Positions 49,212 to 57,466 of a stretch of 64,000 nucleotides of DNA are shown here, one piece after another (the stretch's first letter is position 1; every line of letters starts with the position of its first letter). A program made the position numbers and the translations under genes. Source of the DNA: Catellatospora bangladeshensis (lineage in GTDB: Bacteria; Actinomycetota; Actinomycetes; Mycobacteriales; Micromonosporaceae); contig NZ_BONF01000026.1 of assembly GCF_016862575.1 (NCBI RefSeq), positions 112,804-176,803 of the forward strand, in the 5' to 3' direction. The notes beneath the pieces were generated by a model. The model saw only the letters and a program-made list of their open reading frames with translations, was not told the origin of the DNA and made no database searches.

Positions 49212-49472
49212 TCATCTGATGCTTACGAGCACGGCCGCCGGGCCCTGCTCGATCTCGAAGCTGGTGCCGGGCAGCGCCCACACCAGCCGCCCCAGGCCGC
49301 GCAGCGCGCCGACCGGCCGCACCCCGTAAATGAGGCACGCGGTCAGCCCGCCCAGCACGGCGAGCAGCAGCACCGGCGACAGGACCAGCAGCACCGGCAG
49401 CAGCGGGACGTACAGCCGCCGCAGGCGGCCGCCGGCACGGCGGTAGCGCACCGTGAGCAGCTGCGGGATCAC
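49212..49472 (-). CDS. Small single-helix membrane protein of the DUF2089 operon
   Basis: The 86-residue protein has a basic N-terminus (YRRAGGRLRRLYV) and a long hydrophobic segment (PLLPVLLVLSPVLLLAVLGG) followed by a soluble C-terminal tail. Start and stop are fixed by ATGA overlaps with both neighbours. No family is recognised; the three-gene order DUF2089, membrane protein and SHOCT protein is a repeated arrangement in actinomycetes. Confidence 0.75.
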   Translation of the reverse strand: MIPQLLTVRYRRAGGRLRRLYVPLLPVLLVLSPVLLLAVLGGLTACLIYGVRPVGALRGLGRLVWALPGTSFEIEQGPAAVLVSIR

Positions 49473-49831
49473 CGCGACCGCTCCAGTTCGGCCAGCGCGT
49501 CGTCGACGCTGATCTCGCCCAGCCGCAGCCGTTCGAGCACGTCCGCGCTGCGCGGCGGCGGGTCGGTGTCGACGAAGTCGAGCTGCTCGGCGATCCGGTT
49601 CAGCCGGGACTTGATCGTCGGGTAGCTCACCCCGAAGATCCGCTCCATCTCCTTGATCGAACCGTGCGACCGCACGAACGCCGCGACGAACACCTGATCG
49701 TCGACGCTGAGCTGAGCCAGCTGCGGCGGCTCGAACCGGCCCTCGATCGCCACGCCGCTGCCGGCCAGACGCACCCGCTCGACCACGAACGGCTGACCGT
49801 GCGTCAGGTTCGTCAGCTCATGCCAGTCCAC
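49469..49831 (-). CDS. DUF2089-family HTH protein
   Basis: The 120-residue protein has DUF2089 marks: IEGRFEPPQLAQLSVDDQVF, VAAFVRSHGSIKEMERIFGV and SYPTIKSRLNRIAEQL, the last being a helix-turn-helix like that of sigma/LuxR proteins. The zinc-ribbon half of longer DUF2089 proteins is missing. It probably regulates its own operon. Upstream is an AT-rich stretch with TTGACA (49893-49898 on the minus strand) that is a likely -35 box. Confidence 0.85.
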   Translation of the reverse strand: MDWHELTNLTHGQPFVVERVRLAGSGVAIEGRFEPPQLAQLSVDDQVFVAAFVRSHGSIKEMERIFGVSYPTIKSRLNRIAEQLDFVDTDPPPRSADVLERLRLGEISVDDALAELERSR

Positions 49832-49972
49832 CCTCGGCTCCTCACCTTCGACGCCATACCGACGATTAATTAGTATCTTGATTTTCTTAAGTTGTCAAAG
49901 CTGCCGCATTAACTTTCTTGATTTGATCTTGAATGCAGGTGCCGGATTGTCCAAGGTCCGCATATTGGCCGC

Positions 49973-50224
49973 ATGTTGGCGACTGGCCGCGATCCCGCGG
50001 GCGCCGTGCGGCTGTGGCGGGTGCACACCGGACGGTGGCCGGTCGTCGCGTACACATTGGGCATGGCGGATCAGGCCGGCTACCGCTATCAGGAGGTCGT
50101 CGCCGGCCGGGCCGAGGCGGACGCGTCAGCCCGGCGCTGGGCCGAGGAGATCCGCCGGTACGGCCGGCCGCGGAGCCGCGAGCCCGACGAGACCGTCCCC
50201 GACCGGACCCACCTGCTGAGGTAG
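49973..50224 (+). CDS. Small hypothetical protein, 83 aa
   Basis: No family is recognised. The protein is soluble, with RLWRVHTGRWPVVAYTLGMA and DASARRWAEEIRRYGRPRSR; Trp/Arg-rich. It starts at an ATG in the AT-rich region after the DUF2089 promoter and has no obvious ribosome site. It converges on the molybdopterin oxidoreductase gene. Codon use is normal for the window. Confidence 0.5.
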   Translation: MLATGRDPAGAVRLWRVHTGRWPVVAYTLGMADQAGYRYQEVVAGRAEADASARRWAEEIRRYGRPRSREPDETVPDRTHLLR

Positions 50225-50241
50225 CCGGTGCGCCGGTGCAC

Positions 50242-51849
50242 TCAGCTCGGCGGCCGGGTGGCGTCGACTGTGAACAGGCGGGTGTGCCAGCCGGTCGCGC
50301 CGTCGGGGAACGGTGCGGCCCGGTGTTCGGCCTGCATCGCCCCGGTGCCGTCGACAGCGCGTACCCGCAGGGTGTGATTGCCGGGGGTGGCCGTCCAGTC
50401 GTACACCCACTGGACCCACGTGTCCGTGGACGACGTCGGCAGCAGCCGGGCCGGGCGCCACGGCGCGTCGTCGACCTGGACCTGCACGGCGCTGATGCCG
50501 CGCCGCTGTGCCCAGGCGACCCCGGCCACGGCCACCGGGCCCGGGGTCAGCCGCGCCAGCGGGGTGGGCCGGTCGATCCGCGACGCGGTCTTGACCGGCG
50601 CCTGAGCGGCCCAGCCGCGCTGCACCCAGTACGCGTCGAACCCGGCGAAGGTGGTGAGCTCCAGCGAGGTGATCCACTTGGCCGCGCCGACGTATCCGTA
50701 CAGGCCGGGAGTGAGCATGCGGGCGGGGAAGCCGTGCTCGGCGGGCAGCGGCTGCCCGTTCATGGCCAGGGCGAGCATCGCGTCGCGGCCGTCGAGGACC
50801 GCCGCGGCGGGAGTCCCGATGGTGATGCCGTCGGCGGCGCGGGCGACGACCTGGTCGGCACCGGCCTGCACGCCCGCGGCCCGCAGCACCGCGGCCAGCG
50901 GCACGCCGAGCCAGCGCGCGGTGCCGATGTACGGGCCGCCGACCTCGTTGGACACGCAGTTGAGCGTGACGTCGCGCTCGATGAGCGGCAGCTTGAGCAG
51001 GTCGTCGAAGCTGAGCCGGGCCGGCCGGTCGACCATGCCGCCGATGGTCAGCGACCAGGCGCGAGGGTCGATGCGGGGCAGGGTCAGCGCGATGTCGACC
51101 CGGTAGAAGTCCTTCGTCGCGGTATAGAAGCCCGGCGTCGTCTGCGCTGGTGGGGCGGGATCGGCCGGGGCGGGCAGGGTCACGGCGTCCCGGGCGGCGT
51201 CGGCAGCCTCGGTGCCGTGCCGCCGCAGCAGCGCCGTCCCGGCCGCACCCGCGACGATGCCGAGCGACGTCGTACCGGCCGCGATGAGGAACCGCCGCCG
51301 CTGGGTCACGGCGGGTGGTGTGCCGCCTGACGGTTGACCCGACTCGGACGTGACCATCGCACCGTCCGGCCGGCCGGCGGATCCGGCAGGCACGGGCTCG
51401 GATGACGGGGCCGGCTCGGCGGACCCGGGCAACCGCATGATCAGCCACGTGAGCAGAGCCGCCGTGACGCCTCCGGCGAGCAGGGCGGGCAGGGCGTCCA
51501 GGGGGCAGGCGTCCGGGCGGGTCAGCGCGGCTGCGGCGCCCGCGGCGGCGGCCAGGCCGATGGCGGCGACGGCGGCGGTGCGGTGGCGCATCGCCAGGAC
51601 GCCGACCAGCGCGGCCAGCAGCCCGAGGGTCCCCACGATGCCGGTGATGAGCAGCGGTTTGTCGTACGTCCCGAAGGTCCGTACCGCGTACTCCTTGACG
51701 GGTGTCGGGGTGGCGTCGATGACGGTGCCGCCGATGGTGACCAGCGGTGAGGCCGCGGGGCGGGTGAGCGACGCGGTCAGTTCGGCGGCGCAGACGCCGC
51801 CGGCGGCCGCGAGCAGGCCGGTCAAAGCTGCGGAAAGACGGCGGCGCAT
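50242..51849 (-). CDS. Membrane-anchored molybdopterin-dependent oxidoreductase (sulfite-oxidase-like)
   Basis: The 535-residue protein has an N-terminal region with about four membrane helices (to about 160), a linker, then a twin-basic-like QRRRFLIAAGTTSLGIVAGA segment, and the oxidoreductase molybdopterin domain. The Mo-ligating Cys is in DVTLNCVSNEVGGP. A C-terminal Mo-co dimerisation/Ig-like domain follows (VQVQVDDAPWRPARL; WVQWVYDWTATPGNHTLRVR). It oxidises a small substrate outside the membrane. ATG 51849 has GGAGG upstream. A fasciclin lipoprotein gene precedes it on the same strand, a pairing seen in actinomycetes. Confidence 0.88.
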   Translation of the reverse strand: MRRRLSAALTGLLAAAGGVCAAELTASLTRPAASPLVTIGGTVIDATPTPVKEYAVRTFGTYDKPLLITGIVGTLGLLAALVGVLAMRHRTAAVAAIGLAAAAGAAAALTRPDACPLDALPALLAGGVTAALLTWLIMRLPGSAEPAPSSEPVPAGSAGRPDGAMVTSESGQPSGGTPPAVTQRRRFLIAAGTTSLGIVAGAAGTALLRRHGTEAADAARDAVTLPAPADPAPPAQTTPGFYTATKDFYRVDIALTLPRIDPRAWSLTIGGMVDRPARLSFDDLLKLPLIERDVTLNCVSNEVGGPYIGTARWLGVPLAAVLRAAGVQAGADQVVARAADGITIGTPAAAVLDGRDAMLALAMNGQPLPAEHGFPARMLTPGLYGYVGAAKWITSLELTTFAGFDAYWVQRGWAAQAPVKTASRIDRPTPLARLTPGPVAVAGVAWAQRRGISAVQVQVDDAPWRPARLLPTSSTDTWVQWVYDWTATPGNHTLRVRAVDGTGAMQAEHRAAPFPDGATGWHTRLFTVDATRPPS

Positions 51850-51914
51850 GAGGGCGCCTCCTTCGTCGTGGTGGAAGGGCACCCCCGGTTGCGCAGGTGC
51901 CCTTCCGGTCTCGG

Positions 51915-52511
51915 TCAGGACGGCATCAGGACGCTGTCGACGAGGTAGACGGTGGCGTTGCGGGTCGGGATGTTGCCGCACACGATCGCCGAGGTCCCGT
52001 TGACCTTGAAGTCGCTGCCGCTGCCGCTGACGGTGAGGTCCTGGCCCTCCAGCGTCTTGTGCATGCCGGCCAGCTGTCCGGGCGCGATCTTTCCCGCCAC
52101 CACGTGGTAGGTCAGGATCTTCTTGAGCATGTCCTGGTCGGCCAGGACCTTGTCCAGGTCGCCCTTCGGGATCTTGGCGAACGCGTCGTTGACGGGCGCG
52201 AACACGGTGACCGCTTCGGCGTTGTTGAGCGTGTCCACCAGGCCCGCCTGCTGCACCGCGGCGACCAGGGTGCTCAGCTGCGGATTGCCCGACGCCGCGG
52301 TGGCGACGGGCTGCCGGCCCATCGCCTCCAGGCTGCCGGGGTTGGCCGGGTCGGTCGGCAGGCCGGCGCAGGCCGGCCCGAAGGTGCCGTCTCCGGCCGC
52401 GGCGGGCATCGCCGTCATCGCGCCGCCGCCGCTGCCGCAGGCGGTGAGCGCCAGCGCGAACGCGAAGGTGGCAGCGGCGGCCAGCGCCGTGAGCTTCCTG
52501 TTGCCGTACAT
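51915..52511 (-). CDS. Fasciclin-domain lipoprotein
   Basis: The 198-residue protein has a lipoprotein signal (lipobox LTAC, Cys25) and one fasciclin domain: AVTVFAPVNDAFAKIPKGDL, DQDMLKKILTYHVVAGKIAP, and a final NATVYLVDSVLMP. It resembles the secreted MPB70/MPT83 proteins and probably sits on the cell surface in an adhesive or redox-partner role. ATG 52511 is chosen because the longer in-frame start adds an un-signal-like segment. It is 65 bases ahead of the molybdopterin gene on the same strand. Confidence 0.88.
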   Translation of the reverse strand: MYGNRKLTALAAAATFAFALALTACGSGGGAMTAMPAAAGDGTFGPACAGLPTDPANPGSLEAMGRQPVATAASGNPQLSTLVAAVQQAGLVDTLNNAEAVTVFAPVNDAFAKIPKGDLDKVLADQDMLKKILTYHVVAGKIAPGQLAGMHKTLEGQDLTVSGSGSDFKVNGTSAIVCGNIPTRNATVYLVDSVLMPS

Positions 52512-52622
52512 GGCGGTGGTTCCTTTCTCAGGTGGGATCTTCACCACTGATTCGGCACCGGTTCCGCCATGGATGGGTGGAGTGGGGACGATTTTTTCTG
52601 ATTTCTGGGTATCCGATGACAC

Positions 52623-52659
52623 GAGCGCGGCCCGGCGGGTGATCCGCCGGGCCGCGCTC
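52623..52659 (-). terminator. Hairpin after the cupin gene
   Basis: Perfect 16-bp arms (GAGCGCGGCCCGGCGG and complement) with a 5-base loop, 31 bases past the cupin stop on the minus strand. Confidence 0.85.
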
Positions 52660-52689
52660 AGGTCGTGTGTCGTGATCGGCTAGCGAGCC

Positions 52690-53583
52690 TCACTGGTAGC
52701 CGGGGTCGGCCCAGCGCCCGATCGAGCGGGAGCGCACCGGCTCGACGAACCGCGGCGCGGCGCTGTGCGGGTAGCCCTCGCCCCAGTTCGTGGCGTCGCC
52801 CTGCATGACGACGCGGGCGTTGTCGGTGTACCAGTCGACGAGGTCGCTGTCGGAGCGCACGATCCAGGTGCAGCCGGTCTCGGCGTCGGCGGTGAAGTCG
52901 CCGTGGCGGATCAGCGGCGGGCGCCAGAAGTAGGTGCCCGGCCACATCTTGCCGTAGTTGTAGTCGAACCCGCCGTCCAGGCAGTACGCCTCCTCGCTGC
53001 ACGGGTGGTGGGCCATCGGCACCTCCCGCCAGCCGGGCTTGGCCTTGATGAGCCGGGTGTAGAAGCCGGTCTTGGCGTCGCGGTGCAGCAGCTTGATGTA
53101 GAGGCCCGGCACGGGCGTGCCGCCGAGGTCGAAGCGCATCGGGCTGCCGTCGCGCACGTCGATCCACGGCATCTGCGCGGTGTCGAGCACGATCAGCTGC
53201 TGGTCTTCGCGCACCGTGTCCAGCGACGCGCCGGCGGGCTCGAAGTGCCAGTCGCCGTGCTCGCGGAACAGCAGGATCTCGGTGCCCGCGGTGACCGACA
53301 GCGGCGGGGTGAGCACCCCGGCGGGCGCGGTCCAGTAGCCGTGCGGGCCGAGCACGGTGTCACCGATGGTGACCTGCCCGGACAGCACGTACCACTCGGT
53401 GTCGGCCTGGTGCACGCCGGCCGGGCGGGTCCAGTCGCCGGTGAAGCGGACCTTGAGCGAGGCGGAGCCGTCCTCCTCGTCGTAGCTGAGGTTGCGCTGC
53501 TCGGCGGTGCCACTGGCGTGCTGGAACTCGGCCAGGTGCCAGATCAGGTCCTTCTCGTCGACAAGCTCGACATGGGGTCGCAC
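52690..53583 (-). CDS. Cupin-domain (DUF4437-like) protein
   Basis: The 297-residue protein has two cupin folds: the first near 40-120 (VHQADTEWYVLSGQVTIGDT) and the second near 190-240 (HHPCSEEAYCLDGGFDYNYG), with H/E residues suited to a metal site. It starts at GTG 53583 with GGAGGG upstream. It is divergent from the TetR gene and may act in the same pathway as the Asp/Glu racemase-type enzyme on the other strand. Confidence 0.8.
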   Translation of the reverse strand: MRPHVELVDEKDLIWHLAEFQHASGTAEQRNLSYDEEDGSASLKVRFTGDWTRPAGVHQADTEWYVLSGQVTIGDTVLGPHGYWTAPAGVLTPPLSVTAGTEILLFREHGDWHFEPAGASLDTVREDQQLIVLDTAQMPWIDVRDGSPMRFDLGGTPVPGLYIKLLHRDAKTGFYTRLIKAKPGWREVPMAHHPCSEEAYCLDGGFDYNYGKMWPGTYFWRPPLIRHGDFTADAETGCTWIVRSDSDLVDWYTDNARVVMQGDATNWGEGYPHSAAPRFVEPVRSRSIGRWADPGYQ

Positions 53584-53665
53584 CGGTACTCCCTCCTTCG
53601 GAACGCTGTTTCCAATACAGAACGTAGCGGTTATGTTTTTCCGGCACAAGATGTATCGTCAACTC

Positions 53666-54211
53666 ATGACCCGGCTAGGACGCCCCGCAGGCCCCGCCCA
53701 GGAGACGACCGCCGTCGTGCTCACCGCCGCCCTGCAACTGCTGCTGGCCGAAGGGGCCGCCGCGCTGACCCCCCAGCGCCTGCACACCGCCACCGGCGTC
53801 TCCCGCTCGACGATCTACCGCCACTGGCCCACGCCCGGCGACGTGCTCGCCGCGCTCATCGACGTCGCCCCGCTCGGCCCCGCCGAACGCACCGGCGACC
53901 TCGCCCACGACCTGCACGCCGAGGTCGACCTGCTGTGCAACCGGCTGCGCGACCGCCCCGTCGCCGCCATGCTGCAGGCCCTCGTCGCCGCCGCCGCGAC
54001 CGACCTGCGCCACCGCTACGTCGGCGACCTGCTCGCCCCGTTCCACGACGTGCTGACCGCCGCCGGCATCGGCCCGGCCGACCGCGACGACGCGGTCGCC
54101 GCGATCGTGTCCCCGCTGCTGGTCGACGCGCTGCTGCTGGACCGGCCCACCGCCCGCACCCGGGCGCACCGCACCGTCGACGACGTCGCCGCCCGGCTGG
54201 CCCACGCATGA
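53666..54211 (+). CDS. TetR-family transcriptional regulator
   Basis: The 181-residue protein has a TetR HTH: TTAVVLTAALQLLLAEGAAA, LTPQRLHTATGVSRSTIYRH, WPTPGDVLAALI. The C-terminal half is helical. It overlaps the next gene as ATGA and is divergent from the cupin gene, so it likely controls both. ATG 53666 lacks a clear ribosome site; an ATG at 53651 is also in frame. Confidence 0.88.
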   Translation: MTRLGRPAGPAQETTAVVLTAALQLLLAEGAAALTPQRLHTATGVSRSTIYRHWPTPGDVLAALIDVAPLGPAERTGDLAHDLHAEVDLLCNRLRDRPVAAMLQALVAAAATDLRHRYVGDLLAPFHDVLTAAGIGPADRDDAVAAIVSPLLVDALLLDRPTARTRAHRTVDDVAARLAHA

Positions 54212-54951
54212 CCAACATGGTCGGTCCCCGGGCCGTGTTCGGCGTCATCGTGCCGAGCACCAACACCGTCGTCGAGCACGACTACTGGCGCGCCGGCGTC
54301 GCGGGCGTCGCCTTCCGGGCCGGGTCGATGTACATCCCGAACCCGGTCATGGGCGGTGACGAGGACTTCCAGGCGCTGCTCGGCCAGATCCGCGCGTCGA
54401 TCGACACCGCGGTGCGCGACGCGCTCACCGCGCAGCCCGACCGGCTCGTCATGGGCATGTCGGCCGAGACGTTCTGGGGCGGCGTCGAGGGCAACGCCGC
54501 GTTCGAGCGGCGGCTGCGCGAGCGCAGCGGCCTGCCCGTCACCACCGGCGCCAGCGCCTGCCGCGCCGCGCTGCACGAGCTGGGCTGCCGCCGGATCGCG
54601 GTGTTCTCGCCGTACCAACCGATCGCCGACCGGGAGGTCGGCCGGTTCTTCACCGAGGCTGGCTTCGACGTCGCGGCGGTCACCGGGCTGCGCTGCCCCA
54701 CCGCGATGGACATCGCCCGGGTCCCGGAGCAGCGCCTCGACGAGGTCGTGGCCGAACTCGAGGGCCCCGGCGTGGAGGCGATCGTCCAGGTCGGCACCAA
54801 CCTGTCGTTCGTCGCGCAGGCCGACCGGCTGGAAGCGGCGCTGGGCCGGCCCGTGATCGCCATCAACGCCGCCACGCTGTGGCACGCGCTGCGCGAGCAC
54901 GGCCTGCCCGACCAGGTGCCGGGCTACGGCCGGCTGCTGCGCGAGCACTGA
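54208..54951 (+). CDS. Asp/Glu racemase superfamily enzyme (maleate isomerase/arylmalonate decarboxylase-like)
   Basis: The 247-residue protein has marks of this family: VFGVIVPSTNTVVEHDYWRA near the N-terminus, the first catalytic Cys in GASACRAALHELGCRRIAVF, VFSPYQPIADREVGRFFTEA, and IVQVGTNLSFVAQADRLEAA. The second active-site Cys of isomerases is replaced by Thr/Asn (VGTNLS), more like maleate isomerase variants. It would act on a small dicarboxylate in the cytosol. ATGA overlap with the TetR gene fixes the start. Confidence 0.82.
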   Translation: MTNMVGPRAVFGVIVPSTNTVVEHDYWRAGVAGVAFRAGSMYIPNPVMGGDEDFQALLGQIRASIDTAVRDALTAQPDRLVMGMSAETFWGGVEGNAAFERRLRERSGLPVTTGASACRAALHELGCRRIAVFSPYQPIADREVGRFFTEAGFDVAAVTGLRCPTAMDIARVPEQRLDEVVAELEGPGVEAIVQVGTNLSFVAQADRLEAALGRPVIAINAATLWHALREHGLPDQVPGYGRLLREH

Positions 54952-54991
54952 TCGCCCGAGCCGGCCCTGGTCATGGCTTTGGTGGTCGCGG

Positions 54992-55369
54992 TCAGCGCCG
55001 GAAACCGGCCGGGTCCGCGAGATAACGGTCGAGGTCCGGATCTTCGTGCAGCTCGTCGAACTGATCGGTGATCTGCCAGGCCGGTCCCAGTTCCTCGCGC
55101 AGGCGGCCGACGACGTCGCGTACCTCCCGGTTGAAGGCCGTGCACCGGGCCTCGCGCCAGGGTCCGGGGGCAGGCGGATCGTCCCAGTTCAGCGAGGTGT
55201 CATACCGAGCCGCGAGTTCGTCGAGGTCACGGCGCAGCGAGTCACTGACGGGAAGCAGGGCAAGGTCCACGGGACTGCCCCAGATCTGCCGGGCGGCGGA
55301 CCCGGTCGGCCACAGCACGCCGCCCGATCCGGCGTCGAAGAAGAACCGGGCCTCCTGCACGGCTCTCAT
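54992..55369 (-). CDS. Hypothetical protein, 125 aa
   Basis: Start MRAVQEARFFFDAGSGGVLW. No recognised family, but FDAGSGGVLWPTG and IWGSPVDLALLPVSDSLRRD are well-formed segments, and it ends with an acidic stretch (DEDPDLDRYLADPAGF-like). Soluble. The DUF4291 gene lies upstream on the same strand (start 56005). Codon bias supports a real gene. Confidence 0.6.
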   Translation of the reverse strand: MRAVQEARFFFDAGSGGVLWPTGSAARQIWGSPVDLALLPVSDSLRRDLDELAARYDTSLNWDDPPAPGPWREARCTAFNREVRDVVGRLREELGPAWQITDQFDELHEDPDLDRYLADPAGFRR

Positions 55370-55411
55370 GCTCGCACGGTTAGATCCCGGCAGCCGGATG
55401 ATGGGCGGGCA

Positions 55412-56005
55412 TCACGTGTCGGACTGGATGCGACGGGCGAGGTCCGCGCCTAGCGGGTACGGCCGCTCGGCTGGCAGCAGCCGCTGCGCCTGGGCGTGCT
55501 TACCGGCCCGGACCAGGGTGTCGATGCGGTGCACCGTCGGGGTCAGGTCCGTCAGGCCGGTCACCCACTCGTCGGCGAAGGTGCGGATGAGGGTACGGCC
55601 GATGCCGACCTGGATGCTGTAGTGGTTCAGCGCCGCCCCGCGCAGGGTCCGTTCCGGATCCCACTGGACGTGCACCCGCGCGGCCTCGAACGCCTCGCTC
55701 CAAGCGGCGGCGCTGCCGTGGATCGCCGGTACGGGTGCGGTGAGCACGCCGTGCGCGAGCGCCTGCTCCCAGCCCGCCCGGGTGATCCGGACCGCGAGGA
55801 TGCGCTCCTGGCCCGGCTTGCGGGCCCAGTTGCTGCGGTGCATCAGCCACAGCAGGGACGGCTTGATCCAGGTCATCCTGGTGAACGAGAACGGCGCGAC
55901 GAACCGGCCCGCGGCCAGCGCCGCCTCCGCGATCGCAGGCGGGTACGCCTGGTACACGGCGATCGTGCCGGAGTCGAAATCGGCACGGATCTGGCGCAGG
56001 GGCAT
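55412..56005 (-). CDS. DUF4291-family protein
   Basis: The 197-residue protein has the hallmarks of DUF4291: IRADFDSGTIAVYQAYPPAI, FTRMTWIKPSLLWLMHRSNW, RILAVRITRAGWEQAL, VQWDPERTLRGAALNHYSIQ and VGIGRTLIRTFADEWV. The family is soluble and of unknown function. ATG 56005 begins MPLRQIRADFD; a longer in-frame upstream ORF lacks family similarity. Confidence 0.85.
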   Translation of the reverse strand: MPLRQIRADFDSGTIAVYQAYPPAIAEAALAAGRFVAPFSFTRMTWIKPSLLWLMHRSNWARKPGQERILAVRITRAGWEQALAHGVLTAPVPAIHGSAAAWSEAFEAARVHVQWDPERTLRGAALNHYSIQVGIGRTLIRTFADEWVTGLTDLTPTVHRIDTLVRAGKHAQAQRLLPAERPYPLGADLARRIQSDT

Positions 56006-56131
56006 GGCACCGCCTGTCCTCGGCACGGTCCTGTCGATGCCGATCCTGCCGTGCCTACGGCGCGGGGACGAGCCGTTTTCCGGCGGGTGGGCGTCTTGAT
56101 CGCTGCCGAGCCTGCTGGTTGACTGGCTGGC

Positions 56132-56671
56132 ATGATTGACCTCGGTCCGGTCGCCTGGCCGCCTGATCCGATCCGGACCGAGCGGCTCGTGCTCCGGGAG
56201 TCCGAAGCCCGGGACCGGGCGGCGTTTATCGAGCTGTTGTCGTCGCCCGAGGTGCACACCTATCTCGGCGGCCCCCGGTCGCGTGACGAGCTCGAGCGCG
56301 AGCTTCCCGCGGCGCCCGAGCGGTGGCCAGGTAGTTTCGTCGTCGAACTCGAGGGGGCGATGACCGGCCATGTGCTACTCCGGCGGGCGACGGAGCGCCA
56401 TCGCCCGGCTGCCGTGGGCAAGGCCGATCTCGGTTACCTGTTCCTGCCGCGGGCGTGGGGACTCGGGTATGCCACCGAGGCGTGCTCGGCGGCACTCGCC
56501 TGGTTCGACGGGGTGCTTCCCGGCGAGCCGATGATCCTCGCCACCCAGACAGCCAACCTCGGCTCGATGCGACTCGCGGCGAAGCTGGGGTTCACCGAGG
56601 TCGAGCGGTTCCACGCCTGGGACGCCGAGCAGTGGCTCGGCGAGCGGTCCCCGGTCACGCCGCCTGCTTAA
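56132..56671 (+). CDS. GNAT N-acetyltransferase (RimJ/RimL-like)
   Basis: The 179-residue protein has the Acetyltransf_3 pattern: IRTERLVLRESEARDRAAFI near the N-terminus, FVVELEGAMTGHVLLR, ADLGYLFLPRAWGLGYATEA (the acetyl-CoA-binding A motif) and MRLAAKLGFTEVERF. It acetylates an amine of a small molecule or protein N-terminus. It is an isolated gene. Confidence 0.85.
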   Translation: MIDLGPVAWPPDPIRTERLVLRESEARDRAAFIELLSSPEVHTYLGGPRSRDELERELPAAPERWPGSFVVELEGAMTGHVLLRRATERHRPAAVGKADLGYLFLPRAWGLGYATEACSAALAWFDGVLPGEPMILATQTANLGSMRLAAKLGFTEVERFHAWDAEQWLGERSPVTPPA

Positions 56672-56705
56672 ACTCCTGCTCGGCGGCCCGCCGGAGGGTG
56701 CGACG

Positions 56706-56864
56706 TCAGCTTCCTTCGCCGCCCTCGGCAGGCGCGTCCCCGGGGAAGTCGTCGAGGTCGATCGGCCGTTCGTCCCCGTCGTCGAGGTTCGGGGGCTGCG
56801 GACCTTCGCCGGGTTCCGGCGACGTCAGCGGCTCTTTCGGTCCCCGTATCGGCTGCTCGCTCAT
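56706..56864 (-). CDS. Small acidic protein, 52 aa
   Basis: The 52-residue peptide starts with a GAGGAG ribosome site before ATG 56864 and reads MSEQPIRGPKEPLTSPEPGE, then a Pro/Glu/Asp-rich tail (PNLDDGDERPIDLDDFPGDA). It is disordered and very acidic. Ribosome site and codon use support it; function unknown. The stretch 56865-57034 beside it has no gene. Confidence 0.55.
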   Translation of the reverse strand: MSEQPIRGPKEPLTSPEPGEGPQPPNLDDGDERPIDLDDFPGDAPAEGGEGS

Positions 56865-57034
56865 GTGGTTCTCCTCGGGCGGCGATGGTCGTCCTGGTCT
56901 GCGAGGGCGTACCCGGCCGTCCTGCTGCCCAAACCCGTAGTACGCGTGGCGGCTCGCCGGGAAAGTGGCGGGTGCCGGGTCTGCGCGACCGCCGCCTTGG
57001 GCTCGATGGCCGGGGTATGCCGCGACGACGGCGC

Positions 57035-57424
57035 TCAGGCGACCGGAACTCGCGCGTCCACTTCGATCTCGATCTTCATGCGGGTGTCCGCCAGGCCGCA
57101 GACCAGCATCGTGGCGGCGGGCCGGACGTCGCCGAAGCGGCTGCGCAGGACGGGCCAGCAGGGCTCGAAGTCGGCCCGGTCGGGCAGCAGGTAGCGCACC
57201 CGCAGCACGTCGGCGAAGGTGCAGCCCGCCTCGGCCAGTGCGGCGCCGATGTTGCGCAGGCACTGCTCGGCCTGCTCGACCACATCGTCGGAGATCGTCA
57301 TGGTGGCGTAGTCGTAACCGGTCGTCCCGGAGACGTACACGCGGTCGCCGTCGACCACGGCCCGGGCGTACCCGATCTGCTCCTCGAAGGTCGAGCCGCT
57401 GAGGATCACGCGTCGCTCTGTCAC
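57035..57424 (-). CDS. RidA-family protein
   Basis: The 129-residue protein matches the RidA/YjgF family: YARAVVDGDRVYVSGTTGYD, VVEQAEQCLRNIGAALAEAG, VLRVRYLLPDRADFEPC (conserved Arg that binds the imine carboxylate) and IEIEVDARVPVA. It hydrolyses reactive enamine/imine intermediates or a relative, in the cytosol. Confidence 0.9.
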   Translation of the reverse strand: MTERRVILSGSTFEEQIGYARAVVDGDRVYVSGTTGYDYATMTISDDVVEQAEQCLRNIGAALAEAGCTFADVLRVRYLLPDRADFEPCWPVLRSRFGDVRPAATMLVCGLADTRMKIEIEVDARVPVA

Positions 57425-57466
57425 GGCCGCACGCTAACACCGCCGCCGATCCCGGCCGGCAGGAGA

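Noticed and set aside
53606..53620. CTGT-N7-ACAG dyad between the cupin and TetR genes
   Set aside because: Four-base arms are too short to claim a TetR operator, although the position is right.
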